Notes under the pieces: model-generated
The model's input: the letters and a program-made list of their open reading frames with translations, nothing else
Told to the model about the DNA's origin: nothing
The model's database searches: none
Assembly: GCA_016209385.1 (NCBI GenBank)
Contig: JACQWB010000256.1
Location: 1-42,029, forward strand
Direction of reading: 5' to 3'
Length of the DNA stretch: 42,029 nucleotides
Source: Candidatus Rokuibacteriota bacterium
Lineage (GTDB): Bacteria; Methylomirabilota; Methylomirabilia; Rokubacteriales; CSP1-6
Made by a program: the position numbers and the translations under genes
Shown here: positions 22,000-30,241 of the stretch, one piece after another
How positions within the stretch are numbered: position 1 is the first letter of the stretch
How the letters are laid out: each line of letters opens with the position of its first letter

Positions 22000-22626
22000 C
22001 TAGAACAGGCCAGGGAAGAAACGATACGCAACGACCTTTCTGTAGGCGCGGTATTCGGGGTCTTGCCCGAGATGGTGCTCTTCAACCCAGGCCCGGAGCA
22101 CGAGCCCGCACACGATCCCGTACCAGGGGACCACATTGTAGGGGGAAAGGTTCGTCAGGAGGAAGCCCGTGAAGAAGATGAGCTCGCCAGCATAGAGGGG
22201 ATGGCGCACCCAGCGGTAGGCGCCGGAACGCTTGATCCCCCGGTTGGCGGCCACGATGCCGAAGCTGGTCCCCAGGCTCGTGAGCGCGCCGACCATGATC
22301 ATGAGCCCGACGCCCTGGAGACCGGAGCCCACCGCGTGCCCGACCGGATGCTGCCATTCGCCGGGTCGAAACATGATCGGGAGCGCCATCGTCACGATCG
22401 CCGCCGCCCAGTCCCGCACCCGGGTGGAGGTGGACAGGCTGGGGCGACGCGCGATCGTCACACCTACCAGAAGCGTGTTGAAGGCGACGAGGCCGAGCAG
22501 GATCAGTGACCCCGTGTTGGCCCACCGATGGTAGGCATCGACGGCGACCTTTACCCACAGCAGGGCCAGAACGACGTTCCCTCCGCACCGACAGGCGAGG
22601 CGAAAGAGTGCTGGCGCGCGACTCAC
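22000..22626 (-). CDS. Isoprenylcysteine carboxyl methyltransferase-family membrane protein
   Basis: A 208-residue membrane protein with about five hydrophobic segments and the ICMT/PEMT C-terminal signature: GAYRWVRHPLYAGELIFFTGF, then EEHHLGQDPEYRAYRKVVAYRFFPGLF. The RHPxYxGE and the late Glu/Arg pair form the SAM-binding face in the family, which methylates small molecules, phospholipids or C-terminal cysteines. It overlaps tadC by 4 bp (ATGA) and is the last gene of the flp operon. That coupling suggests it modifies a pilus component or lipid near the assembly machine, though it could be a passenger. Target unknown. Confidence 0.83.
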   Translation of the reverse strand: MSRAPALFRLACRCGGNVVLALLWVKVAVDAYHRWANTGSLILLGLVAFNTLLVGVTIARRPSLSTSTRVRDWAAAIVTMALPIMFRPGEWQHPVGHAVGSGLQGVGLMIMVGALTSLGTSFGIVAANRGIKRSGAYRWVRHPLYAGELIFFTGFLLTNLSPYNVVPWYGIVCGLVLRAWVEEHHLGQDPEYRAYRKVVAYRFFPGLF

Positions 22627-23573
22627 CGCGCGATCGCGTTCAGCGCCTTGAAAATCGTGATGTAGGAGGGCCCGAGGAGCACCAGCAGCGTCGCGGGGAA
22701 GATCAGCAGAACCAACGGGAACACCATCTTCACCGGGATCTTGGCTGCCTGCTCCTCGGCCTGTTGGCGCCGTTTCGTTCGCAGGCTGTCCGCGTGGACG
22801 CGGAGGGCTCGACCGATGCTCGTTCCCATCTTCTCCGCCTGGACCAGCACCACGATCAGGGACGACAGCTCGGTCAACTCCACCCGCTCCTTCAGCGCCA
22901 GGAGGGCCTCAGACCGCGGCCGGCCAGCCCGCGTGTCGTGGTGGACGATCTGGAGCTCCTCGCTGAGCGCCTGTTTTGTGAACTGCCGTTCCTGCGCCAC
23001 GCGCTGGATCGTCGCGTCGAGGCCGAGCCCGGCCTCGACACACACCACCATCAGGTCAAGGGCATTCGGGAGCGCGTCGGTGATCTCCTCTTGCCTCGAC
23101 TTGACGTGCCGAAGCAACCACCAATGGGGCACGAAGAGACCCGCCCCCACCGACACGAGGACGACGGCCAGCCCGCGGACTCCGTTCCACGCCATGAGAT
23201 GCGGCGCGATGAGCAGGGCCGCGGCGGCCAACAGCCCCGCCAGCAGGACTCGGCACCCCCGGAAGATGAAGACCGCGTTCGCCCTGCGGTGTCCGGCCTG
23301 CACCAAGAGCTTCCGCCACGTCGATTGAGCTTCCGGATCCGGGGGCGTCAGCGTCCGTCCAAGCCACTCGACGAGCCGCTCGATTCGACCGACGAGATGG
23401 CGTCGGCTCCCCGTCGACGTCGGGTGCACGGGCCCTGGATTCGCGGGGATTGCGCCGACCTCTCGAAGCCGGGTGACGTGCGCCTCGGGCGCGGGGATCA
23501 GCAACGCCAGGACGACCGCCACGCCCAGCGCCGTCCCGATCAAGGTGAACGCGACCGCGAGGAGAATCACCAT
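22623..23573 (-). CDS. tadC: Tad pilus inner-membrane protein TadC
   Basis: Type II secretion F-family platform protein, 316 residues. It has hydrophobic segments near the N-terminus, around 105-160 and at the C-terminus (VFPLVLLIFPATLLVLLGPSYITIF). The diagnostic GspF region is LPNALDLMVVCVEAGLGLDATIQRVAQE and LVQAEKMGTSIGRALRVHADSLRTKRRQQAEEQAAKIPVKMVFPL, which is TadC-specific. It partners TadB to form the platform on which TadA acts. Start 10 bp after the tadB stop. Confidence 0.93.
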   Translation of the reverse strand: MVILLAVAFTLIGTALGVAVVLALLIPAPEAHVTRLREVGAIPANPGPVHPTSTGSRRHLVGRIERLVEWLGRTLTPPDPEAQSTWRKLLVQAGHRRANAVFIFRGCRVLLAGLLAAAALLIAPHLMAWNGVRGLAVVLVSVGAGLFVPHWWLLRHVKSRQEEITDALPNALDLMVVCVEAGLGLDATIQRVAQERQFTKQALSEELQIVHHDTRAGRPRSEALLALKERVELTELSSLIVVLVQAEKMGTSIGRALRVHADSLRTKRRQQAEEQAAKIPVKMVFPLVLLIFPATLLVLLGPSYITIFKALNAIAR

Positions 23574-23583
23574 GCGCCTACCG

Positions 23584-24540
23584 TCAGATCTTGATGGTCA
23601 TGATCCGCTTCATGACGAAGAACCCGAGGACCTGCATCACCACGGCGGCCGCCATCAGGGTTCGCCCAAGCTCCTCTTTGAACAGGACCATGATCAGGTC
23701 CGGGCGAAGGAGATAGATCATCACCCCGATGGCCAACGGCAGGGCGCCGATGATCCGGCCGGTGAGCCGGTGCTCGGCCGACAGCGCCCGGATCTGCCCG
23801 AGCAACCTGTAGCGCTCGCGAATTGTGCGGCTCGCGTTTTCGAGGATCTCGGTCAGGTTGCCGCCCACCTCGCGCTGAATCAGCACTGCCGTCGCGAACA
23901 AGTTGAAGTCCAGGTTGTCCACCCGGGCCGCATGGGCCTGGAACGCCTCCCGGAGGCTGTGCCCCAGGCGGAGGGCTTCAAAGGTCATCCGGAACTCCGT
24001 CGCCGCCGGCTCAGGCATCTCCCGGGCCACCGCCTGGAGCCCCTGCATGAATGACTGGCCCGCCTGGAGCGCCCGGGTCAGCACGTCGAGGGCATCGGGG
24101 AGCTGTTCGGCGTAGCGGCTCAAACGGGCCCGCCGCCGCCGGAGCACGTAGAGGGCCGGGACGCCGCCAATGGCGCCCGTCGCGAGGATGGACCAGAACC
24201 ACGACGAGGTCAGCAGCCAGGCCAGCTGGCCACCGAGGATCGCCAGGAGCAGGATCACGCCGAGCACCATGCCCACCGGCTGAGAGATCTCCGCCTGATC
24301 GAGGCGTTGCCTGAGCGTGCTCGCCAGGGGTACGCGACTCAGCCAACGGTGGAGCACGGGAACGGAGCTCATCGTCTCGTCGCGAAATACGCGCAGAATC
24401 GGGCCGCGTTTGCCCGACGGGCTGAGCCGCTCACGCACCAGTCGGAGGGGAGACCGCCGAATGCCCTCCCACACCGACGCGCCGCCCAAGATCATCAGCA
24501 CGGCGGCCAGGAAGGCCAGCCCCATCGCCGCGGGGAGCAT
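23584..24540 (-). CDS. tadB: Tad pilus inner-membrane protein TadB
   Basis: Second F-family platform protein, 318 residues. It has an N-terminal membrane segment, a pair near 95-135, the GspF block LPDALDVLTRALQAGQSFMQGLQAVAREMPEPAATEF, and FNLFATAVLIQREVGGNLTEILENASRTIRERYRLLGQIRALSAEHRLTGRI, the TadB form of the signature, with two C-terminal membrane segments. It begins three bp after tadA's stop. Confidence 0.93.
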   Translation of the reverse strand: MLPAAMGLAFLAAVLMILGGASVWEGIRRSPLRLVRERLSPSGKRGPILRVFRDETMSSVPVLHRWLSRVPLASTLRQRLDQAEISQPVGMVLGVILLLAILGGQLAWLLTSSWFWSILATGAIGGVPALYVLRRRRARLSRYAEQLPDALDVLTRALQAGQSFMQGLQAVAREMPEPAATEFRMTFEALRLGHSLREAFQAHAARVDNLDFNLFATAVLIQREVGGNLTEILENASRTIRERYRLLGQIRALSAEHRLTGRIIGALPLAIGVMIYLLRPDLIMVLFKEELGRTLMAAAVVMQVLGFFVMKRIMTIKI

Positions 24541-24543
24541 CGC

Positions 24544-25923
24544 CTACTCGGGAGCGTCCAGGCCGTCCTCGAACAGGTCGCCCGGCAGCGCAATGCCGGC
24601 CGCGCGCAGGCGGTCGGCGAACTTCGGCCGGATTCCCGTGGCCCTGTGGCGCCCGACCACCATCCCCAGCTCGTTGATCCCCTCCTTGTCAAAGGCAAAG
24701 ATATCCTGCGTCGTGATGACGTTGCCTTCCATCCCCACGATCTCGGACACGGTCATGATCTTTCGTGTCCCGTCGCTCAAGCGGGCCAGCTGGACCACCA
24801 GATCCAGGGCCGAAGAGATCCATTCCCGGAGGGCGCGCTCCGGAATGTTGATCCCCGCCATGAGCACCATCGTTTCCAATCGCGTGAGCGCATCGCGCGT
24901 GGAATTCGCGTGGATGGTGGAGAGCGAGCCGTCATGCCCCGTGTTCATCGCCTGGAGCATGTCGAGCACCTCGCTGCCACGCACCTCGCCGACGATGATG
25001 CGTTCCGGCCGCATGCGCAGGGCATTCCGCACCAGGTCGCGCTGGCTCACGACTCCTGTCCCCTCGAGGCTCGGGGGCCGGGTCTCCAGGCGGACGACGT
25101 GCTCCTGGTGGAGGTGCAGCTCCGCGGAGTCCTCGATGGTAATGATCCGCTCCGTCGGCGGGATCGCACCGGAGAGGACGTTCAAGAGGGTCGTCTTGCC
25201 GGAGCCGGTCCCCCCGGAGACCAGGATGTTCAAGCGGGCGCGGACCGCGCCCGTCAGCACCTCTGCCATCGCCGGGGGCAGGGTCTGCAACGCCAGCAGG
25301 TCGGTCAGCCGCAGGGGATCCTTGCCGAAGCGACGAATCGAGAGCACGGGCCCTGTCAGCGAGACCGGCGGGATGATCGCGTTCACGCGTGAGCCGTCCG
25401 GCAGCCGAGCATCCACCATCGGAGAGGCTTCGTCCACGCGCCGGCCCACTCCCGCGACGATGCGGTCGATGATCTGCATCAGGTGCGCGTCGTCTTTGAA
25501 CACCACATCCACGGGCTCGAGCTTGCCAAAGCGTTCTACGTACACCTGCCGGGGGCCGTTCACCAGGATGTCCGAGATCTGGGGGTCGTGCATCAATGGC
25601 TCAAGGGGCCCGAGGCCGAGAGTCTCGTGCAGCACCTCCACGATCAGCCGCTCCCGCTCCATTTGGCTCAGCGGAGCCGTCTCCGCCTGAACGAGCCCCT
25701 CAACCGCCCGCGTGATTTCCGACGCCAGCACCTCGTGCGGGATGCGCGAGAGATTGGAGAGATCGAGGCTCTCCACGAGCCGGCGGTGGATCCGTGACTT
25801 CAGCTCCTGATAGGCATCGCGCGGCGGGCGCGCTTCCGCCTGGACCACCACCGGAGGCCGGAATTCGGCGGCTGTCTGGGCAGCAGGCCTCAACGTCCGG
25901 GTCAAGCGATCACGGAGCGTCAT
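24544..25923 (-). CDS. tadA: Tad pilus assembly ATPase TadA/CpaF
   Basis: Cytoplasmic hexameric secretion ATPase that powers pilus extension (and in some Tad systems retraction), 459 residues from the ATG at 25923. Landmarks: N-terminal [42 protein letters not shown], Walker [18 protein letters not shown] (about residue 240), the Asp box [11 protein letters not shown], Walker B-region [30 protein letters not shown] with the His box. The start overlaps cpaE by 4 bp (ATGA); extending the frame upstream would run across cpaE and give nonsense. Confidence 0.95.
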   Translation of the reverse strand: MTLRDRLTRTLRPAAQTAAEFRPPVVVQAEARPPRDAYQELKSRIHRRLVESLDLSNLSRIPHEVLASEITRAVEGLVQAETAPLSQMERERLIVEVLHETLGLGPLEPLMHDPQISDILVNGPRQVYVERFGKLEPVDVVFKDDAHLMQIIDRIVAGVGRRVDEASPMVDARLPDGSRVNAIIPPVSLTGPVLSIRRFGKDPLRLTDLLALQTLPPAMAEVLTGAVRARLNILVSGGTGSGKTTLLNVLSGAIPPTERIITIEDSAELHLHQEHVVRLETRPPSLEGTGVVSQRDLVRNALRMRPERIIVGEVRGSEVLDMLQAMNTGHDGSLSTIHANSTRDALTRLETMVLMAGINIPERALREWISSALDLVVQLARLSDGTRKIMTVSEIVGMEGNVITTQDIFAFDKEGINELGMVVGRHRATGIRPKFADRLRAAGIALPGDLFEDGLDAPE

Positions 25924-27128
25924 CGAGCCGAGATGCTCGCGGGTCTCGCGCGAAAGAAGCCGAGCAGGCCTTTGGACGCGTGAGGCTCCGGCACCGCGCC
26001 CCCGCTCCTTCGGTCGAGCTTGGTCGCCAGCGCGCTCACGTGCGTGCCGAACGGGGAATTGGTCCCGTTGCGCGCGAGCGGTGCATTGGCGAGCACCGAC
26101 GCCATCACGGTCCCATCCTCGGGGAAATCCAAGAACACCGGACGGTGAAGAACTTCCTCGGCCATCTTGACCGCCTTTCCGAGCGGAAGGGCGCATCGGT
26201 TGAGGAGGACCTTGATCTTGTCCGGACCGTACCCGACCTGATCCAGAAGATCCAAGCACCGCCGGGCATGGTACAGGGTCGAAAAATCGGGTGAGACCAC
26301 GACGAGGAGCTCGTCGGTCGCGTCAAAGACTGAGAAGAGTCGCTCATCGTACGTCGGGGCGGTATCCACGACCACGTAGGCAAAACTCGCCTTGAGCAGC
26401 GTGAGGAGCTGGCTGATCCCGAGCGGGGTGATCCGGTCGATCTCCTCGATCTTCTGCGGCGCAGCAAGGACGGATAGCCCCGACGGATGGTGGCACAGAA
26501 GACTCTTCAAGAAGAGGGCATCTAGCCGGTCCAGGTTCTCGACCGCATCGGAGATGGTGTACGAGGGCTTGAGGCTGAGGAAGAGGCCGAGGTCGCCCGC
26601 CTGCAGGTCGAGGTCCACGCCGACCGCAGGCGCACCGGACTGGGCGAGCGCGACGGCAAGATTGAGGGCGAGGACCGTGGTCCCGCGTCCGCCTTTGCAC
26701 CCGAACAGTGTGATCACCTTTCCGCGCGAGGCGGACTCGGCGCTGGCGAGGGCCCGCTGGCGGGCGACGCGCTGGATCGCGGCGATGAGGTCCGTCCGGC
26801 TCACCGGTCTGACGAGGAACTCCCGGGCCCCGGCCCGCACCGCCCGCAGGATCGTCTCGGCCCGCTGGCCCTCGGCGCTGACGAAGACCGCGCTCCGGGG
26901 GGACGCGACCAGCAGCCGCTCGACGAGAGCGAGGTCCGGATCCGGCGGACTCCCGAGGTCGAAGATCACGATCGCCGGCTTCAGCTGGTTGACGAGCTGG
27001 TATCCAGTCTCCGGATCGGCAGCCTCAGCCTCCACGCGCACCGTCGCCGTGTCCGCGAGCAATTCCCGAAGCGCGCGGCGGCGGGCGGGGTCGCGATCGA
27101 TGATCAGCACGGGGAGCGTGTCGGACAC
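25920..27128 (-). CDS. cpaE: Tad pilus localisation protein CpaE/TadZ
   Basis: A 402-residue two-domain protein. Residues 1-115 form a receiver-like domain ([51 protein letters not shown]) that keeps an Asp in place of the phosphoacceptor. Then a ParA/MinD ATPase: [23 protein letters not shown] and [28 protein letters not shown]. The deviant Walker A reads KGGRGTT: the P-loop Lys that follows Gly in KGGxGKT is Thr, so ATP hydrolysis may be lost while binding remains. TadZ proteins place the pilus machine at the pole. The GTG start has no strong ribosome binding site and lies 17 bp after the tadG stop. Confidence 0.9.
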   Translation of the reverse strand: MSDTLPVLIIDRDPARRRALRELLADTATVRVEAEAADPETGYQLVNQLKPAIVIFDLGSPPDPDLALVERLLVASPRSAVFVSAEGQRAETILRAVRAGAREFLVRPVSRTDLIAAIQRVARQRALASAESASRGKVITLFGCKGGRGTTVLALNLAVALAQSGAPAVGVDLDLQAGDLGLFLSLKPSYTISDAVENLDRLDALFLKSLLCHHPSGLSVLAAPQKIEEIDRITPLGISQLLTLLKASFAYVVVDTAPTYDERLFSVFDATDELLVVVSPDFSTLYHARRCLDLLDQVGYGPDKIKVLLNRCALPLGKAVKMAEEVLHRPVFLDFPEDGTVMASVLANAPLARNGTNSPFGTHVSALATKLDRRSGGAVPEPHASKGLLGFFRARPASISAR

Positions 27129-27145
27129 GTTGCCGGGTCCTGTCT

Positions 27146-28246
27146 CTACTGCACCAGCTGGACCGCCTTGAGGAGGGAGCATACGGCGTTGGGTGTTCCT
27201 CCCCGGCTGGGGACGAGGGTATAGCGACCGATGACATCCCCCTCGGAGGTCAGGCCCTCGAGAAAGAAGCCCCCCACGTTTCCGACGACGATCTGCTTGC
27301 GCCCGGACATAACCGGATACCGCGGATCGAAGAACGAGATGCGGACGAGCCGCGGGCTGCTCACCCCGAGGGGCGAGTTCAAGCAGTTGCATTCCGGGTC
27401 CCAGAACGCGGTCGGGTCCTGGTCGATCAGGGCCTGCACGCCCTGCTGGGTGGGTCCCACCATGTTGCCGGGTTCGACCTTCAGCTGGTCGCCAACCGAC
27501 ACGAAGGTGCCCGGCGCGCAGGTGAGGATGTTCTCACGATAGGCGTCAGCACCCACGAGAGGAGTCCCCCGGTTAATGGCAGGAAAATCAACAGGGTAGA
27601 AGATGCTGGGGACGATGGTCTCGCTCGGCGAGCCGACTTTGAGGACGACCCTGACGCCCTGGTCGGCGGGATACCGGTAGCCTGTCGCGCCGGGCTCGGT
27701 CGGCGGGGTGTAGGTGTCGATTGCCGGGTCGAATTCCCCGTTACCGTCCCGATCGATCCACCGATCAGGCGGTGACCAGGGCTTGAAGCAGTCGCTGCTG
27801 CACGTGTTGACCAGCCGCGCCGTTGCGGTGGCGGCCACATCGGCGGTGGTCCGCCCCAGGCCGAAGAGCTGGAGAACCGGGAGCATGAAGAGCTGCATGG
27901 GATTCCGATGGGTCACGTCTCGGTAGGTCACACACCGGACTCCATCAGGCGTGGAGCCCCCGTTGCTCGACAGCGACACATCAACCTGCTCCGGCGTCAG
28001 CAGTTGCCCGATGATGGGGGTCCGGCCCGCAAACGCTTTCGCGTCGGCCACCGCCTTCGCCTCGCTGAGGAACAGCGCGTAGGCGCCCGCCAGCGCGCCC
28101 GCGTCGGCGGCCGTCTGAGCCTGCTGCCTGGCGACGTAGAGGTACGGGAGGTCGGTGGCCAGCCCGGCGAACGCAATCAGGGTTGCGAGGCCGGCGGCGG
28201 CCCAGATCAGGATGCTGCCCCGTTCATCCCTCAGCGACTCTCCCAT
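27146..28246 (-). CDS. TadG-like pilus assembly protein
   Basis: A 366-residue protein with the Tad N-terminal signature: short basic start, RGSILIWAAAGLATLIAFAGLATDLPYLYVARQQAQTAADAGALAGA as the membrane segment, and a following amphipathic stretch of the TadE/TadG family. The remaining 300 residues are periplasmic, with six or more cysteines (NTCSSDCF, ILTCAPG, CNCLNSP), so disulfides are likely. A DRDGNGEFDPAID stretch looks like a calcium-binding EF-hand-like loop. It starts 30 bp after cpaB. In Tad systems TadG is an accessory of assembly and surface attachment. There is no von Willebrand domain, as some TadG have. Confidence 0.8.
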   Translation of the reverse strand: MGESLRDERGSILIWAAAGLATLIAFAGLATDLPYLYVARQQAQTAADAGALAGAYALFLSEAKAVADAKAFAGRTPIIGQLLTPEQVDVSLSSNGGSTPDGVRCVTYRDVTHRNPMQLFMLPVLQLFGLGRTTADVAATATARLVNTCSSDCFKPWSPPDRWIDRDGNGEFDPAIDTYTPPTEPGATGYRYPADQGVRVVLKVGSPSETIVPSIFYPVDFPAINRGTPLVGADAYRENILTCAPGTFVSVGDQLKVEPGNMVGPTQQGVQALIDQDPTAFWDPECNCLNSPLGVSSPRLVRISFFDPRYPVMSGRKQIVVGNVGGFFLEGLTSEGDVIGRYTLVPSRGGTPNAVCSLLKAVQLVQ

Positions 28247-28276
28247 GTTCCGCTTCTCAAGCCGTGGGGCGACCCG

Positions 28277-29098
28277 TCACTCCAGCGGGTGGGTCTCGAC
28301 GGTCCGGTTCCCCCCTCGGATGACCTCGACCACGAACGTCTTCCCGCCCCGCCGCTCCGCCACCGCGGGCCGGGGTCCGGCGTGCTGCGTCCCCACCGCC
28401 GCGTTCCTGCGCGCGAGGGGCAACACCGGAACCACCTGCCGGTCCAGAATCGAGCGCAAGACGATGTGAATTTTCCCCTCGTGGAGCGCGAGGGCCAGGC
28501 GCTCGGCCTCCTCGGGTGTCACGGCCAGCGTGACCGTCGGGACCTCCACATGCTGCTCGCCCTTCTGCTCCAAGCGATGCCCGACCGCCAGCACCTCGAC
28601 GTGCTGCAAAATCGTCTCGGAGGCTTTGCTCGTCCCCGCGTCGGTCCTGGTCGCGATCACGTCCACCCGGTTCTTCGGGAGGATGAACCCGCTCACCCCG
28701 ATCACCTCGTTGACGCCGACGGTCATGGCACGCTTGCCCGGCGGAACGATGACGGACATGACGCCGGGCGCCGCGGTCAGATCTTTCGGGAAGAGCCGAT
28801 GCTCGAGCACCGGCTCGTCGCGTGCAATCGCCCCTTTCGCGACCCGGCCCACAATCGCGTGCGGTTCGGACACGGCTCCCTGCGGAACCCCGGCCTTGGG
28901 CCACGCTCGCACGGCCACCAGGTCGGTGCTGACACGAGCTCCGAGAGGGATGTCCGCCGCGGCCACCACGACGGGCCGGAGCTCGATCGTGGCGGCGCGC
29001 GCCAGCTGCTCCTGCTGCCGGACGTAGCGCGCAACGAGGTAGCTCGCGAGCAGCCCGCAGAGCAATGCCACGCCGAGGATGAACCCCGCGCGCCTCAT
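28277..29098 (-). CDS. cpaB: Flp pilus assembly protein CpaB/RcpC
   Basis: A 273-residue membrane-anchored periplasmic protein that stabilises the secretin. N-terminal segment GFILGVALLCGLLASYLVARYV, then an SAF-type domain: ELRPVVVAAADIPLGARVSTDLVAVRAWPKAGVPQGAV, and the RcpC block VPPGKRAMTVGVNEVIGVSGFILPKNRVDVIATR, then VTLAVTPEEAERLALALHEGKIHIVLRS. This is a normal RcpC layout. The ATG at 29098 follows repeat copy F directly; the repeat's GGAGGCGAGG lies about 8-12 nt upstream and may serve as ribosome binding site. Confidence 0.93.
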   Translation of the reverse strand: MRRAGFILGVALLCGLLASYLVARYVRQQEQLARAATIELRPVVVAAADIPLGARVSTDLVAVRAWPKAGVPQGAVSEPHAIVGRVAKGAIARDEPVLEHRLFPKDLTAAPGVMSVIVPPGKRAMTVGVNEVIGVSGFILPKNRVDVIATRTDAGTSKASETILQHVEVLAVGHRLEQKGEQHVEVPTVTLAVTPEEAERLALALHEGKIHIVLRSILDRQVVPVLPLARRNAAVGTQHAGPRPAVAERRGGKTFVVEVIRGGNRTVETHPLE

Positions 29099-29240
29099 CT
29101 CGGGCCTCGCCTCCGTCTGATTTGCTCGGGCCTCGCCTCGTCGCTGGCGCCGGCGATGAAGCTGCCGGCGCCGAAGCGCCTCGGCTCGAACTGCCATGCC
29201 TGCGGCTCGTTGGGAGCCCCTCGGCTGGAACGTCCACGGT
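29099..29240 (-). repeat. Dispersed GC-rich repeat, long form, copy F
   Basis: Fills the tadE-cpaB gap. It has perfect 9-bp hairpin arms GGCGCCGGC/GCCGGCGCC around GATGAAGCT (29146-29172). The nearest relative is copy E; copy C has the same hairpin with one compensated pair. It ends adjacent to the cpaB start codon. Confidence 0.8.
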
Positions 29241-29254
29241 GTCGCCCCGCGCGG

Positions 29255-29680
29255 TTAGCGTTCATAGCGCATCGTGGCTGAAGCGGTGAGCGGGATGCTC
29301 CCCGAGAAACCGAACCCGAGGATCGGGCCGATTCTCGTCAGAAAGGCGAAGTTGAGATTGGTGGTGACGGTGACCTCAGGTGGCGTGCCGGAGGGGGCCG
29401 TGTTCGCTACAGACGCCCCTGCCAAGCCGGCGGCCACGAGGATCGCCTTCGCTTTATCGATCACCGCGGGGGCATCCGCCGTGAGGCCTTCCGTCGTCGC
29501 CGCAACCCGTACCGCCTCCCGCGTGGCATGGTTCAAAGTGTTTACGACCAGCCAGGCGCGCCCGAATTCGAAAATCCCCAGGGTCAACAGCAAAAACACG
29601 GGGAGGATGAAGCCAATTTCCAGAGTCGCCGTACCTGCCTGGCGCCAGGTGTCCGGGTGACGTCGCCCCCACCCTGGCAT
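29255..29680 (-). CDS. TadE-like minor pilin
   Basis: A 141-residue TadE-family protein. The leader ends in Gly before TATLEIGFILPVFLLLTLGIFEFGRAW, so it has the G/xxxxE processing pattern of a class IVb prepilin with Glu at +5, followed by VVNTLNHATREAVRVAATT typical of TadE. The 141-residue length is normal. The start at 29680 gives a leader of about 18 residues; a further in-frame ATG upstream exists but adds unlikely sequence. Sits between flp and cpaB. Minor pilins prime assembly in Tad systems. Confidence 0.85.
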   Translation of the reverse strand: MPGWGRRHPDTWRQAGTATLEIGFILPVFLLLTLGIFEFGRAWLVVNTLNHATREAVRVAATTEGLTADAPAVIDKAKAILVAAGLAGASVANTAPSGTPPEVTVTTNLNFAFLTRIGPILGFGFSGSIPLTASATMRYER

Positions 29681-29803
29681 CGGAGCTACTGTCGAAAAGG
29701 GTGGATGTCCAGGGGTCGGACATGGGACCCGGCCCCCGGTAGGTGGCATACACCGTCCGGAGGCCGAGCCCCGGTCCATGGCACCCTCGGGATTCGAGCG
29801 GAA

Positions 29804-29959
29804 CTATGGGGCCAGAGCCGCGACGATGGTCTGGTAGGCTCCGACCACCGCGTTCCCGATGGGAGTCAGGAGCGCGACCGCCGCCGCGATGACCAGGGCG
29901 GCGTAGATCCCGAACTCGGTGACCTGTGCTCCCTTCTCTTCCCTCAGTAGCCTCATCAT
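29804..29959 (-). CDS. flp: Flp major pilin
   Basis: A 51-residue Flp prepilin. After a short basic leader MMRLLREEKG the mature protein begins AQVTEFGIYAALVIAAAVALL: cleavage after Gly, Glu at +5 and Phe at +6 where most Flp pilins have Tyr. The rest is one hydrophobic helix with a small polar tail, as usual. The start is set by AAAGGAG seven nt upstream. First gene of the assembly operon, behind a sigma-54 promoter at 30135 and an unusually long leader (about 165 nt). The prepilin peptidase (TadV/CpaA) is not in the window. Confidence 0.92.
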   Translation of the reverse strand: MMRLLREEKGAQVTEFGIYAALVIAAAVALLTPIGNAVVGAYQTIVAALAP

Positions 29960-29982
29960 AGGTCGTCTCCTTTCGTTTCTTC

Positions 29983-30044
29983 GGTGGTGTGCAGAAACTG
30001 GAGCGAGCGATGTCTCCCCGTGCCGATCAGCTCTCGACACCACC
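29983..30044 (-). other. Structured leader of the flp mRNA
   Basis: Between the sigma-54 start site (near 30124) and flp there are about 165 nt without a gene. On the - strand the arms GGTGGTGT and ACACCACC can close a 46-nt domain beginning 23 nt upstream of the flp start codon. No known riboswitch is recognisable. It may serve mRNA stability or translation control. Confidence 0.4.
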
Positions 30045-30134
30045 TCCTTGTCCCTTGTTTCTCGGCGGAGTTGCCTGCCATCCCACCGCGCTGGCTTCCT
30101 CCAACTCGGAGGCAGCTCTCGCGATCTGTGTAGG

Positions 30135-30150
30135 AGCAAAGGGTGTGCCA
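30135..30150 (-). promoter_or_regulatory. Sigma-54 promoter of the flp operon
   Basis: On the - strand: TGGCACACCCTTTGCT, with the conserved GG and GC ten bases apart and a near-perfect TGGCAC and TTGC. This is the closest match to the sigma-54 consensus in the window. Confidence 0.85.
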
Positions 30151-30201
30151 CGGGCCAGCGCGCGGAAAATCGCCTGCTTGCGGCGCACCGACGGGAGGGG
30201 A

Positions 30202-30240
30202 TGTCGCAACGTGCGACACGCGACTGTCGCGACCGTCGCG
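30202..30240 (-). promoter_or_regulatory. Enhancer (UAS) for the NtrC-type activator, flp operon
   Basis: Perfect palindrome TGTCGCA-ACG-TGCGACA (30202-30218), then half-sites TGTCGCG (30225) and CGTCGCG (30234). The centre is 60 bp upstream of the -24 element. It lies immediately after the stop codon of the activator gene. Confidence 0.8.
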
Positions 30241-30241
30241 G

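Noticed and set aside
24544-26259. A longer TadA starting at 26259
   Set aside because: It would overlap cpaE by 340 bp with nonsense composition; ATG 25923 overlaps the cpaE stop in the usual ATGA form.
29804-30151. A 115-residue form of the Flp pilin
   Set aside because: Flp pilins have short leaders; the ATG at 29959 has a good ribosome binding site and a normal leader.
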